64,000 nt of DNA from [Mycobacterium] vasticus (lineage in GTDB: Bacteria; Actinomycetota; Actinomycetes; Mycobacteriales; Mycobacteriaceae): positions 28,776 to 92,775 of the forward strand of contig NZ_CP084028.1 of assembly GCF_020181595.1 (NCBI RefSeq). Direction: 5' to 3'. The translations under genes were made by a program, and so were the position numbers. Of the stretch, positions 7,982-16,576 are shown piece by piece. The notes under the pieces were generated by a model, which was given only the letters and a program-made list of their open reading frames with translations, ran no database searches and was not told where the DNA came from. The first letter of the stretch is position 1, and every line of letters starts with the position of its first letter.

Positions 7982-8530
7982 ATGTCGAACAGCGCCAAGG
8001 CCGTGGAGGTCCCCGACCTCTTCCCGGACCCCCACCTGCGCTATCGCCTGGACGTCATAGCCCTCGACGTCGCCGGACTGGTCGCCGCGGCGGGCGGATG
8101 GCTGTATAACCGGGTAGCCACCGGTTGGGACGTGACCGTCGCGGTGCCGGAGTCGGTGGACCTGCGGCCGTTGCAGATCCTCGGTGTCACCACGGCAGAT
8201 CTCGAGGCTGAGCTGTCGATGCCGGAAAGCGCTGCGGGACAGTGCCTGGCCGTCGTCGTCGACGCCGTGGTGACCGACGCCCGGATCAGCCACCGGGTGC
8301 AGGCCGCGTTGCGGCACAGCCTGACCGAGGTGGTGGTCTGGGGCCACAGCTGGCCGATGGACCACCGGCTCAACCACGTTCGGCATCTGCCCACCGCGGC
8401 GGGTCGGGCCTTCAAACGGCAGGCCCTGCTGGCCGCCAAGACCGACGCCGGGGTAGTCGGTCCGGAGTTGTTCCTCAGCGACCAAAAGCACAGCCTGCCA
8501 ACCGATTCCGACCTGGTGTCGGTCGACTGA
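7982..8530 (+). CDS. Conserved protein of unknown function, first gene of the P450 operon
   Basis: The protein has 182 residues, with no signal peptide and no convincing membrane segment. I do not recognise the family. Visible features are a hydrophobic stretch around LDVAGLVAAAGGWLYNRV, a conserved-looking WGHSWPMDHRLNHVRHLP segment rich in His and Trp, and an acidic C-terminus. It begins 10 nt after the candidate operator, and its stop overlaps the next start (TGATG). The gene heads a tightly packed run through the P450, dehydrogenase, aldolase and SDR (7982-12924). A role as an accessory or binding protein of that pathway is inference. Confidence 0.75.
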   Translation: MSNSAKAVEVPDLFPDPHLRYRLDVIALDVAGLVAAAGGWLYNRVATGWDVTVAVPESVDLRPLQILGVTTADLEAELSMPESAAGQCLAVVVDAVVTDARISHRVQAALRHSLTEVVVWGHSWPMDHRLNHVRHLPTAAGRAFKRQALLAAKTDAGVVGPELFLSDQKHSLPTDSDLVSVD

Positions 8531-9246
8531 TGCGCAAATACCACGCCCACACCCTGCTGTACCTGCACGAAACCATCGACCTGGGCCGCGGGCAGGCCGC
8601 CGACTTCACCACCGCCTTCACGCAGATCTACCAGCCGATGATGACCGAACTGGGCGCCCGGCTGTTCGCACTGTGGGAGAGCACCGCCTACAACGGCCAC
8701 TGGCCGCAGGTCACCGTCATCTGGGAGATCGACAACTTCGCCGACTACGCCCGGATCGGTCGGGCCCAGGGCCGCGGCGGCAGCCACGCCACCCCCGCCG
8801 CCGAATGGAAGGCCTACCTCGCCGGCGTCGGCGCATCGGGGGAGGGCCGCATCATGTACCCCGGCCCGCACAACAAGACGTTGGCCCAGCTGCGCGCCGA
8901 CGGCTTCGACGCCACCGTGGTGATCCAGGAGATCATGCAGACCAAACCCGGCCGCCAGGACGACTACATCCGGGAGCTGGAGCGGCTGTATGTGCCGTGG
9001 TCCGAGCGCACCGGCAAACGCTGGCTGGGCTCGTTCACCACCACGTTCCGGTTCAACGAGGTGATCCACTACTGGGCACTCGAAGGCGGCTGGGACTGCT
9101 TCGAACAGCACTACCCGTCGTGGAAGGACCAGCCGCCGGCCGAGATCGTGACCTGGATGAGCGTGGCACCGGCCCTGCGCGACGGCTGGGAGGACTCCAT
9201 CCTCGAGGCCCTGGCGCCCTCCCCGCTGCGGGGCCGATCCGCGTGA
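8530..9246 (+). CDS. NIPSNAP/ABM-like dimeric alpha-beta barrel protein (two modules)
   Basis: The 238-residue protein looks like a duplication of a ferredoxin-like alpha-beta barrel module. The first half contains PMMTELGARLFALWES and VTVIWEIDNFADYARIG. The second contains IQEIMQTKPGRQDDYIREL and YWALEGGWDCFEQHYPSWKD. Such NIPSNAP or antibiotic-biosynthesis-monooxygenase-like folds bind small molecules or act as cofactor-free oxygenases or isomerases. It overlaps the preceding gene by 1 bp and the P450 gene by 4 bp, so translation is probably coupled. The fold call is moderate and the function is not known. Confidence 0.7.
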   Translation: MRKYHAHTLLYLHETIDLGRGQAADFTTAFTQIYQPMMTELGARLFALWESTAYNGHWPQVTVIWEIDNFADYARIGRAQGRGGSHATPAAEWKAYLAGVGASGEGRIMYPGPHNKTLAQLRADGFDATVVIQEIMQTKPGRQDDYIRELERLYVPWSERTGKRWLGSFTTTFRFNEVIHYWALEGGWDCFEQHYPSWKDQPPAEIVTWMSVAPALRDGWEDSILEALAPSPLRGRSA

Positions 9247-10469
9247 AAACGGTTGCGGAGCAAGCTTTCACATACGACCCTTTCGACCCGGCGGTGATGG
9301 CCGACCCGCTGCCGTACTACCGGGTGCTGCGCGACGAGCACCCGGTGTACTTCGTGCCGAAGTGGGATCTGTACGCGCTGTCGCGATTCGACGACATCTG
9401 GGACGTGCTGGCCGTGAGCGACGGCACCTTCGTGGCCTCGGAGGGCACCCTGCCCGCCGCGAATGTGCTGGCGCAGCACAACACCGGTCCGGTGGCAGAC
9501 CCTCCGCTGCACCCGCTGCCGTTCCACGCGGTGTTCGACAAGCCGATCTACGACGACATCCGCCGGCTGCAGTCCCCGCCGTTTCGGCCCCGGTCGGTCA
9601 GCGACTGGACCGAACGGGTCCGCGAGTTGGCCAACCGGCGGCTCGACGAACTGCTGCCGCAGGGCCGCTTCGATTTGACCTGTGACTACGGCGGCGTGGT
9701 GGTGGCGCAGGTGGTGTGCGAACTGCTCGGCATACCCATCGAATTCGCCTCCGAGGTGCTGGCGTCGGTGAACGCCGGCAGCCTCGCCGCGGCCGGCGTC
9801 GGGGTGGACACCGCGGCGGCGCGGCCCAACTACCTGGACTACCTGGTGCCCGCCGTGGCGCGCCGGCGCGCCGAACACGGCGGCGAACTCTCGATCGTCG
9901 ACGGGATGCTGCGCTACCGACTGCCCGACGGCAGCGCACTGGACGACGTCGAGGCGGCCACCCAGTTGCTGTGCATCTTCATCGGCGGCACCGAGACGGT
10001 GCCCAAGATCGTCGCGCACGGGCTGTGGGAACTGGCCGACCGCCCCGACCAGCTCGCCGCGGTACGGGCCGACCCCGGTGCCCGGGTGCCACAGGCCTGC
10101 GACGAGATGATCCGCTACTGCGCACCGGCGCAGTGGTTCGCGCGTACCGCCCGCAAGCCATACACGTTGCATGACACCACCATCGAGCCCGGCCAGCGCA
10201 TCATCACCCTGCTGGCCTCGGCCAGCCGCGACGAACGCCAGTACCCCGACCCCGACTCCTTCCTCTGGGACCGGCCGATCAAACGCTCACTGGCCTTCGG
10301 GCGCGGCCAGCACTTCTGCATCGGCTACCACCTGGCGCGGCTGGAAGTCACTGTGCTGGTTCAGGAATGGCTGCGCCGGGTGGGGGAGTACCGGATCGTC
10401 GCCGACGACGCGACCCGGCTGCCGTCCAGCTTCCAGTGGGGCTGGAACAACATTCCGGTGCAGGTCTGA
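9243..10469 (+). CDS. Cytochrome P450
   Basis: The 408-residue soluble bacterial P450 has an I-helix GGTET at about 248-252 (Glu in place of the usual Asp), ExxR E288-R291 in EMIRYC, and a heme-binding loop FGRGQHFCIG with the proximal Cys at 359. It inserts one oxygen atom into an organic substrate using ferredoxin-delivered electrons. No ferredoxin gene is adjacent, so a partner elsewhere must be used. The start is the GTG at 9243, which overlaps the TGA of the previous gene; the longer open frame upstream lies in another gene. It probably initiates attack on the substrate of this cluster. Confidence 0.92.
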   Translation: MKTVAEQAFTYDPFDPAVMADPLPYYRVLRDEHPVYFVPKWDLYALSRFDDIWDVLAVSDGTFVASEGTLPAANVLAQHNTGPVADPPLHPLPFHAVFDKPIYDDIRRLQSPPFRPRSVSDWTERVRELANRRLDELLPQGRFDLTCDYGGVVVAQVVCELLGIPIEFASEVLASVNAGSLAAAGVGVDTAAARPNYLDYLVPAVARRRAEHGGELSIVDGMLRYRLPDGSALDDVEAATQLLCIFIGGTETVPKIVAHGLWELADRPDQLAAVRADPGARVPQACDEMIRYCAPAQWFARTARKPYTLHDTTIEPGQRIITLLASASRDERQYPDPDSFLWDRPIKRSLAFGRGQHFCIGYHLARLEVTVLVQEWLRRVGEYRIVADDATRLPSSFQWGWNNIPVQV

Positions 10470-10472
10470 ACC

Positions 10473-11441
10473 GTGTGGGCCTACCGGTTGATCGCGCCGT
10501 ATGAGTTCGAACGCATCGAGGTCGACGACCTCACCGAAGGCGACCTCGACGACGGGCAGGTGCTGCTGCGCTTCGTCGCCGCCGGGGTGTGCGGCTCGGA
10601 TCTGCCGGCGTTCCGCGGCACCCAGGGCCGGCTGCCCGGCGACAGCGGAGCCGGTGCCGCCGAGAAGATCGGCTTCCCGGTCCATGAGATCGTCGGCGAC
10701 GTCATCGCCAGCAGGCACACCGCGCATCGCGTCGGCGACCGGGTCGTCGGCTGGGCCTCGAAGTTCGACGGCCTGATGCAGACGGTGATCAGCGACGGGG
10801 ACGGGCTCTTCGCCTACGACCCGGCGCTCGCGCCCGCCGAGGCGGTCGGGCTGCAACCCCTGGCGTGCGTGCTCTACGCGGTCGAACAGTTGCCGGATCT
10901 GGCCGGCCGACATGTGGCGGTGATCGGGCAGGGCTCGATCGGGCTGCTGTTCAGCGCGGTCGCCAAGGCGGCGGGTGCCCGCCGGGTCACCGGTGTGGAC
11001 CCGGTGGACCGCGCGGACATGGCCGCCGCCTTCGGTATCGACACCGCGGTGCGGTCCACCAGCGATCGCTGGATTCACCATCTGGACGCCGGTGACGCAC
11101 CGGAGATCGTCATCGAGGCGGTCGGTCACCAGGTCGCCACCCTGGGCCACGCCATCGAAGCCGTCGCCCCCGGCGGAACCGTCTTCTACTTCGGGGTCAC
11201 CGACGACGACAGCTACCCGATCAGCATGCGCACCATGCTGCGCAACAACCTGACCCTGATCTCCGGTGTCACCCTCGACCGCCGGCGGATGCTGCAGCGG
11301 GCCGGTGATTTCGCGGCCGCGCACCCAGATCTGTTGGGCGCCTATGTCACCCACACCTTCGGCGCGGACCGGGTGCAGGCCGCCTTCGAACTGGCCGCGC
11401 GCCCCACCCCCGGGCGGGCCAAGATCGCGATCGTCGCATGA
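10473..11441 (+). CDS. Medium-chain dehydrogenase/reductase (zinc-binding alcohol dehydrogenase family)
   Basis: The 322-residue MDR protein starts at GTG, 3 bp after the P450 stop. The GroES-like N-terminal half has AAGVCGSDLPAFRG (first catalytic-site Cys) and FPVHEIVGDV (His-Glu). The nucleotide-binding half has the Rossmann GQGSIG. The four-Cys structural zinc loop of classical alcohol dehydrogenases is missing, and the protein is shorter than the usual 340-380 residues. It likely oxidises the alcohol made by the P450 or a later intermediate. Its stop overlaps the aldolase start (ATGA). Confidence 0.85.
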   Translation: MWAYRLIAPYEFERIEVDDLTEGDLDDGQVLLRFVAAGVCGSDLPAFRGTQGRLPGDSGAGAAEKIGFPVHEIVGDVIASRHTAHRVGDRVVGWASKFDGLMQTVISDGDGLFAYDPALAPAEAVGLQPLACVLYAVEQLPDLAGRHVAVIGQGSIGLLFSAVAKAAGARRVTGVDPVDRADMAAAFGIDTAVRSTSDRWIHHLDAGDAPEIVIEAVGHQVATLGHAIEAVAPGGTVFYFGVTDDDSYPISMRTMLRNNLTLISGVTLDRRRMLQRAGDFAAAHPDLLGAYVTHTFGADRVQAAFELAARPTPGRAKIAIVA

Positions 11442-12193
11442 CGCCGGCACTGCGGACCGCACTGGCCGAACGGGCCACCCTGTGGGGCGGCTGGATCACC
11501 GGACCGACGGTGCTGGGCCCGGAGGAGTTCGCGCGCGCCGGCTACGACTACGTCGGATTCGACGCCCAACACAGCTACCTTGACGACGCCGCGATCGCCG
11601 GCATGCTGCGTACGGTCGAACAGCTGCCGATCGCCACGGCGGTGCGGCTGCCCAACGCCGACCCGGCGCCCATCGGCCGAGTGCTCGACGCCGGCGCCGA
11701 CGCGGTGATCATCGCGCTGATCGAGACGGCCGAGCAGGCGGCAGCCGCGGTGTCCGCGGCGCGTTACCCACCGGCCGGGGTTCGCAGCTTCGGTCCGCTG
11801 CGTCCCCGCCTGGGCGTCGACCCGGCCGGCCTGGAGTCCCGGGCGGAGGTTTTCGCGATGATCGAAACCCCTTCGGCGCTGGCCGATGTGGAGCGGATCT
11901 GCGCGGTGCCCGGGCTGGCCGGCGTGTACGTGGGCCCCGTCGATCTGGCGATCTCGATGGGCGTGCCGCTGTCGGCGGCCACCACGCACCCCGACGCGCG
12001 GGCGGCGTTCGCACGCGTCGAGCGGGCGGCGAAGGATGCCGGGGTGATCGCCGGGATACATGCCGGAACCGGCACGGCGGGACGCGATCTGGCCGGACTG
12101 GGCTATCAGATGCTCACGCTGACCGCCGAATCCCAGGCGTTGCGGCGCGGGGCGGCCGAGCATCTGGCCGAGGCGTCGGGGAAGGGCCCCTGA
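11438..12193 (+). CDS. HpcH/HpaI-family aldolase
   Basis: The 251-residue class II pyruvate-type aldolase has TLWGGWITGP at the N-terminus, the metal-binding Glu in FAMIETPSAL, and Asp in GVYVGPVDLAISMG. Relatives cleave 4-hydroxy-2-oxo acids to pyruvate plus an aldehyde, using a divalent metal. In this operon it would act late, splitting a carbon skeleton opened by the lactonase or oxidised by the dehydrogenases; this is inferred from context. It is coupled by 4- and 1-bp overlaps to its neighbours. Confidence 0.88.
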   Translation: MTPALRTALAERATLWGGWITGPTVLGPEEFARAGYDYVGFDAQHSYLDDAAIAGMLRTVEQLPIATAVRLPNADPAPIGRVLDAGADAVIIALIETAEQAAAAVSAARYPPAGVRSFGPLRPRLGVDPAGLESRAEVFAMIETPSALADVERICAVPGLAGVYVGPVDLAISMGVPLSAATTHPDARAAFARVERAAKDAGVIAGIHAGTGTAGRDLAGLGYQMLTLTAESQALRRGAAEHLAEASGKGP

Positions 12194-12924
12194 TGGCCCC
12201 CCTGATGTCCAGGGTGGCGCTGGTGACCGGGGCCGCCGGCGGCCAGGGCCGCGCGATCGTGCAACGGCTGCGGGCCGACGGATTCGCCGTCGCCGCCTGC
12301 GACATCAACCACGCCGAGCTGATCGCAGCCGGGCCTGCCGACGACGAGGTGCTGGCTGTCGGGCTCGATGTGACCTCCCCGAGCGGGTGGGCCACCGCGG
12401 TCGAAGCGACCGTGCAGCGGTTCGGGTCGCTGACCGCACTGGTCAACAATGCGGGCACCCTGCACCGGGCCGCGATCGCCGACGAGACAGTCGAAGGCTT
12501 CGAAAAAGCCTGGCGAGTCAACTGTTTCGGTGCGTTCCTGGGGATTCAGGCGACGCTGGAGCAACTGCGGGCCGCCGACGGCGCCGCGATCGTCAACACC
12601 TGCAGCACCGGCGCGATCCGGCCCTTCCCGCAGCACAGCGCCTACGGCTCGTCGAAGTGGGCGCTGCGCGGCCTGACGCAGACCGTTGCCGCCGAACTCG
12701 GCCCCGCCGGAATCCGGGTCAACGCTGTGTTCCCCGGGCCGATCGCCACCCCGATGCTCGACGAGCGCACCCAGGAGCGCCTCGCCGCGACGGCGATGAC
12801 CGGCCGGCTGGGGCGGCCCGGCGAGATCGCCGACGCGGTGGCCTTCCTGGTCTCGGACGCGGCGTCGTTCATCACCGGCTCCGAACTGGTCGTCGACGGC
12901 GGCCAGTGCCTGCAGATCCGGTGA
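12193..12924 (+). CDS. Short-chain dehydrogenase/reductase
   Basis: The 243-residue classical SDR has TGAAGGQG cofactor-binding glycines near the N-terminus, NNAG in LVNNAGT, catalytic Tyr and Lys in SAYGSSKWALRG, and the GSELVVDGG C-terminal signature. It is an NAD(P)-dependent oxidoreductase for an alcohol/ketone pair. The start ATG overlaps the aldolase stop (TGATG). This is the last gene of the operon that begins at 7982. Its stop abuts the stop of a convergent alcohol dehydrogenase with no intergenic space. Confidence 0.9.
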   Translation: MAPLMSRVALVTGAAGGQGRAIVQRLRADGFAVAACDINHAELIAAGPADDEVLAVGLDVTSPSGWATAVEATVQRFGSLTALVNNAGTLHRAAIADETVEGFEKAWRVNCFGAFLGIQATLEQLRAADGAAIVNTCSTGAIRPFPQHSAYGSSKWALRGLTQTVAAELGPAGIRVNAVFPGPIATPMLDERTQERLAATAMTGRLGRPGEIADAVAFLVSDAASFITGSELVVDGGQCLQIR

Positions 12925-14034
12925 CTACGCGTCGAACGTGATGAGCTGGCGAACCGCCAATCCGTCGGCGAGCTGATCCATCGCGGAGTTGATCTGCTCC
13001 AGCGGCACGGTCGCCGACACCAGCTGCTGCACCGGCAGCCGGCCCGCCCGCCACAACTCGACGAACCGCGGGATGTCGCGGGCCGGTACCGCCGAGCCCA
13101 GGTAACTGCCGATCAGCGAACGGCCGTGGGCGACCAGATCCAGCGGCGACAGGCTGATCCGGGCGTCCGGCGGCGGCAGGCCGACGGTGATGGTGCGCCC
13201 GCCCGGAGCGGTCAACTCGATCGCGGTCTGCAGGGCGGCCGGATGACCGGCCGCCTCGATCACCACCGGTGCCCGCAGCCCCGACTCGCCTGCCTGAGCC
13301 GGGGTCATCACCTGCTGTGCGCCCAGGGCCGTTGCGGCGGCGAGCTTTTCGGGAAGCCGGTCGATCGCGATCACCTGCACGCCGTCGTGGGCCAGTGCGG
13401 TCAGCACCGCGGCCATCCCCACCCCGCCGAGCCCGACCACCGCGACGGACTCACCGGCCCTGGGCTTTCCGACGTTGAGCACCGCGCCGCCGCCGGTCAG
13501 CACCGCGCAGCCCAGCAGGGCGGCCACCGCCGCAGGAACGTCGTCGGGCACCGGCACCGCACTGGCCGCGCTGACCACCGCGTGGGTGGCGAAACCCGAG
13601 ACTCCGAGGTGGTGGTAGACGCTTTGCCCGGCCCGCCGCAGCCGCATCCCGCCGCCCAGCAGGGTTCCCGCACCGTTGGCGGCGCTGCCGGGTTCGCACG
13701 GGGCGGCGCCGTCGGTGCCGCAGGCGGCGCAGGAGCCGCAGCGCGGCAGGAAGGTCAGCACCACCCGCTGCCCGATCGGCAGATCGACGCCGGCACCGAC
13801 GGCTTCGACGATCCCGGCGGCCTCGTGGCCGAGCAGCATCGGCACCGGCCGCACCCGATTGCCGTCGACCACCGACAGATCGGAGTGGCAGACCCCGGCG
13901 GCCTCGACCCGCACCAGCAGCTCACCCGCACCCGGCGGGTCCAGCTCGAGCTCGGTCACCGTCAGCGGCCGCGAGGCGGAATACGGCCGTGGCGCACCGA
14001 TGCGCTCCAGTACAGCCCCGCGGATGGCGATCAT
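12925..14034 (-). CDS. Zinc-type alcohol dehydrogenase (AdhE1/Rv0162c position)
   Basis: The protein has about 369 residues counting from the ATG at 14034 (MIAIRGAVLERIGAP). It is a complete zinc MDR: catalytic Cys in AAGVCHSDLSVVDG, His-Glu in LLGHEAAG, the structural zinc Cys cluster CGSCAACGTDGAAPC, and the GLGGVG Rossmann loop. It oxidises alcohols or formaldehyde-type substrates with NAD or an NDMA-like acceptor. In M. tuberculosis an alcohol dehydrogenase (Rv0162c) also lies just upstream of the mce1 region and divergent from Rv0163. That order is kept here, with starts 14 bp apart. Confidence 0.88.
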   Translation of the reverse strand: MIAIRGAVLERIGAPRPYSASRPLTVTELELDPPGAGELLVRVEAAGVCHSDLSVVDGNRVRPVPMLLGHEAAGIVEAVGAGVDLPIGQRVVLTFLPRCGSCAACGTDGAAPCEPGSAANGAGTLLGGGMRLRRAGQSVYHHLGVSGFATHAVVSAASAVPVPDDVPAAVAALLGCAVLTGGGAVLNVGKPRAGESVAVVGLGGVGMAAVLTALAHDGVQVIAIDRLPEKLAAATALGAQQVMTPAQAGESGLRAPVVIEAAGHPAALQTAIELTAPGGRTITVGLPPPDARISLSPLDLVAHGRSLIGSYLGSAVPARDIPRFVELWRAGRLPVQQLVSATVPLEQINSAMDQLADGLAVRQLITFDA

Positions 14035-14048
14035 GCTGGAATACAACC

Positions 14049-14501
14049 ATGAGTGTCCCGCCCGCACCGGATGGGTTGACCAGCCGCGACTTTCCGGTGC
14101 ACTGGCCGGTGCTGACCCGCTGGGCCGACAACGACATGTTCGGCCACCTCAACAACGCGGTGTACTACCAGCTGTTCGACACCGCGATCAACGGCTGGAT
14201 CGCCGCCAACGCGCGAGACGTCGACCCGGTGTCCATGCCCGAGCTGGGCGTCGTCGCCGAATCCGGTTGTCGATTCCTGGGCGAGCTGGCCTTCCCCGAC
14301 CCGCTCGCGGTCGGCCTGGCCGTCACCCGGCTGGGGCGCAGCAGCGTCACCTACCGGCTGGCGGTGTTCCGCGGAGACTCCCCGGAAGCGTCACCGGCCG
14401 CGCTCGGGCACTGGGTGCACGTCTACGTCGACCGCACCACCCGGCGTCCGGTGCCGATCCCCGACGGCATCCGGGCCCTGCTGGCCACCGCCGAGGTCTG
14501 A
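14049..14501 (+). CDS. 4-hydroxybenzoyl-CoA-thioesterase-like (hotdog) protein, Rv0163 counterpart
   Basis: The 150-residue single-hotdog protein has RWADNDMFGHLNNAVYYQLFD, written in parts as RWADNDMFGHLNN and AVYYQLFDTA. This is the signature of YbgC/FadM-type acyl-CoA thioesterases, with the catalytic Asp in NDMFGHLNN. The start is the ATG at 14049, giving MSVPPAPDG. It is divergent from the alcohol dehydrogenase and is followed by the SRPBCC gene after 34 bp. Position matches Rv0163 of M. tuberculosis, just upstream of mce1. Confidence 0.85.
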   Translation: MSVPPAPDGLTSRDFPVHWPVLTRWADNDMFGHLNNAVYYQLFDTAINGWIAANARDVDPVSMPELGVVAESGCRFLGELAFPDPLAVGLAVTRLGRSSVTYRLAVFRGDSPEASPAALGHWVHVYVDRTTRRPVPIPDGIRALLATAEV

Positions 14502-14535
14502 CCGGGCCCGCCGACCCGGTGGTTATGCTCGGCGG

Positions 14536-14976
14536 ATGCCGCTCGTGAGCAAGACCGTCGAAGTGGCCGCCGACGCGGCCACGGTCATGGGGATCGTCGC
14601 CGACTTCGAGGCCTACCCGCAGTGGAACGAAGAGGTCAAAGGACTGTGGGTGCTGGCCCGTTACGACGACGGCCGGCCCAGTCAGCTGCGTCTCGACGCG
14701 TCGTACTCCGGTTTCGACGGCACCTTCATCCAGGCGGTGTACTACCCCAGCGCCACCCAGATCCAGACCGTGCTGCAGCAGGGCGACCTGTTCAGCAAGC
14801 AGGAACAGATGTTCTCGGTGGTCGAGATCGGCGCCACCACCCTGCTGACCGTCGACATGGACGTCGAGACCGAGATGGCGATGCCCAAGCCGATGGTCAA
14901 GAAGGCGTTCAACAACGTCCTGGACTATCTCGCCGACAACCTCAAACGCCGGGCCGAGGAGCTGGCCGGCAGCTGA
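14536..14976 (+). CDS. SRPBCC/polyketide-cyclase-like lipid-binding protein (TB18.5/Rv0164 counterpart)
   Basis: The 146-residue START/SRPBCC-fold protein has SKTVEVAADAATVMGIVADF and AYPQWNEEVKGLWVL at the N-terminus, a beta-sheet core, and a long C-terminal helix (KPMVKKAFNNVLDYLADNLK). Such proteins bind hydrophobic ligands in a deep cavity. It resembles TB18.5 (Rv0164), which precedes mce1R and fadD5 in M. tuberculosis. Here fadD5 starts only 19 bp after its stop, so the two may share a transcript. Confidence 0.85.
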   Translation: MPLVSKTVEVAADAATVMGIVADFEAYPQWNEEVKGLWVLARYDDGRPSQLRLDASYSGFDGTFIQAVYYPSATQIQTVLQQGDLFSKQEQMFSVVEIGATTLLTVDMDVETEMAMPKPMVKKAFNNVLDYLADNLKRRAEELAGS

Positions 14977-14995
14977 TCAGCAACGGAGGCTCGAA

Positions 14996-16576
14996 TTGAT
15001 CCACGCACCAATCGATCCCGCCGAGCAGCCCTACCGCGCCCGCCGGCAGAACTGGGTCAACCAGCTCGACCGGCATGCGCTGATGCAGCCGGACGCCCCG
15101 GCGCTGCGGTTCTGTGGTCAGACCACCACGTGGGTGCAGTTGCAGGCCCGGGTCGCCGCGCTGGCCGACGCCCTGAGCCGACGCGGGGTGGTCAGCGGCG
15201 ACCGGGTGATGATCCTGATGCTCAACCGCACCGAGTTCGTCGAGTCGGTGCTGGCCGCCAACCGGCTGGGCGCGATCGCGGTGCCGGTGAACTTCCGGCT
15301 CACCCCGCCGGAGATCGCGTTCCTGATCACCGACTGCCAAGCCCGGGTGCTGATCACCGAGCCGGCGCTGGCGCCGGTGGCGACCGCGGTACGGGGGCTG
15401 CCGGAGGTTCGGGAGATCCTGAAGACTGTTGTATCAGCCGGTGATTCGGCCGACGAGGGGTTGATCGCCTACGAGACCCTGATCAGCGAGACCGGCGCAC
15501 CGTATCCCGCGGTGGACATCGACAACGAGTCGCCGGCGCTGATCATGTACACCTCCGGGACCACCGGCCGGCCCAAGGGCGCGGTGCTGACCCACATCAA
15601 CCTGACCGGCCAGCTGATGACCGGCCTCTACACCTCCGGCACCGGAGTCAATGACGTCGCGTTCATCGGGGTGCCGTTCTTCCACATCGCCGGGGTGGGC
15701 AACCTGCTGCCCGGCATGTGGCTGGGCATCCCGACGGTGATCAATCCGTTGGGCGCCTTCGACGCCGGGCAACTGCTCGACGTGCTGGCCGCCGAGAAGG
15801 TCACCGGAATCTTCCTGGTCCCGGCGCAGTGGCAGGCGGTCTGCGCCGAGCAGCAGGCCAACCCGCGCGACATCGTGCTGCGGACCATGTCCTGGGGGGC
15901 CGCCCCGGCGTCGGACACCCTGCTGCGGGAGATGGCCCAGACCTTCCCGAACACCCAGATCCTGGCGGCCTTCGGCCAAACCGAGATGTCACCGGTGACC
16001 TGCATATTGCGGGGTGAGGATGCGATCAGAAAACTCGGATCGGTGGGCACCGTCATCCCGACCGTCACCGCCCGGGTCGTCGACGAGAACATGAACGACG
16101 TCGGCATCGGCGAGGTCGGCGAGATCGTCTACCGGGCACCGACATTGATGAGCGGCTACTGGAACAACCCCGACGCCACCGCGGAGGCCTTCGCCGGCGG
16201 GTGGTTCCACTCCGGCGACCTGGTCCGAATGGACGCCGAGGGCTACGTGTGGGTGGTCGACCGCAAGAAGGACATGATCATCTCCGGCGGCGAGAACGTG
16301 TACTGCGCCGAGGTGGAGAACGTACTGGCCGCGCACCCCGACATCGCCGAGGTCGCGGTGATCGGCCGGCCGCACGAACAGTGGGGCGAAGTGCCGGTGG
16401 CCGTGGCCGCGCTCACCCGAGATGGCCTGGCGCTGGCCGACCTCAACGACTTCCTCACCGAGCGGTTGGCGCGCTACAAACACCCCAAGGCACTGGAGAT
16501 CGTCGATGCCCTGCCGCGCAATCCGGCGGGCAAGGTGCTCAAGACCGAGCTGAGGGTGCGCTACGGCGGCGGATGA
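14996..16576 (+). CDS. fadD5: Acyl-CoA ligase FadD5
   Basis: The 526-residue AMP-forming acyl-CoA synthetase has the A3 loop YTSGTTGRPKGA, then AAFGQTEMSP, GWFHSGDLVRMD, DRKKDMIISGGENVYC and the C-terminal catalytic Lys in NPAGKVLKTE. The sequence is very close to FadD5 as I remember it, including RRQNWVNQL near the start. FadD5 is the first gene of the mce1 operon and is thought to activate imported or recycled fatty acids. The start is TTG at 14996, with GGAGG 6 nt upstream. The regulator gene mce1R, expected just upstream on the other strand, is absent. Confidence 0.95.
   Translation: MIHAPIDPAEQPYRARRQNWVNQLDRHALMQPDAPALRFCGQTTTWVQLQARVAALADALSRRGVVSGDRVMILMLNRTEFVESVLAANRLGAIAVPVNFRLTPPEIAFLITDCQARVLITEPALAPVATAVRGLPEVREILKTVVSAGDSADEGLIAYETLISETGAPYPAVDIDNESPALIMYTSGTTGRPKGAVLTHINLTGQLMTGLYTSGTGVNDVAFIGVPFFHIAGVGNLLPGMWLGIPTVINPLGAFDAGQLLDVLAAEKVTGIFLVPAQWQAVCAEQQANPRDIVLRTMSWGAAPASDTLLREMAQTFPNTQILAAFGQTEMSPVTCILRGEDAIRKLGSVGTVIPTVTARVVDENMNDVGIGEVGEIVYRAPTLMSGYWNNPDATAEAFAGGWFHSGDLVRMDAEGYVWVVDRKKDMIISGGENVYCAEVENVLAAHPDIAEVAVIGRPHEQWGEVPVAVAALTRDGLALADLNDFLTERLARYKHPKALEIVDALPRNPAGKVLKTELRVRYGGG

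Noticed and set aside
8673..9242. Upstream extension of the P450 reading frame
   Set aside because: It lies within the NIPSNAP-like gene and does not resemble a P450; the GTG at 9243 gives a normal 408-residue P450.
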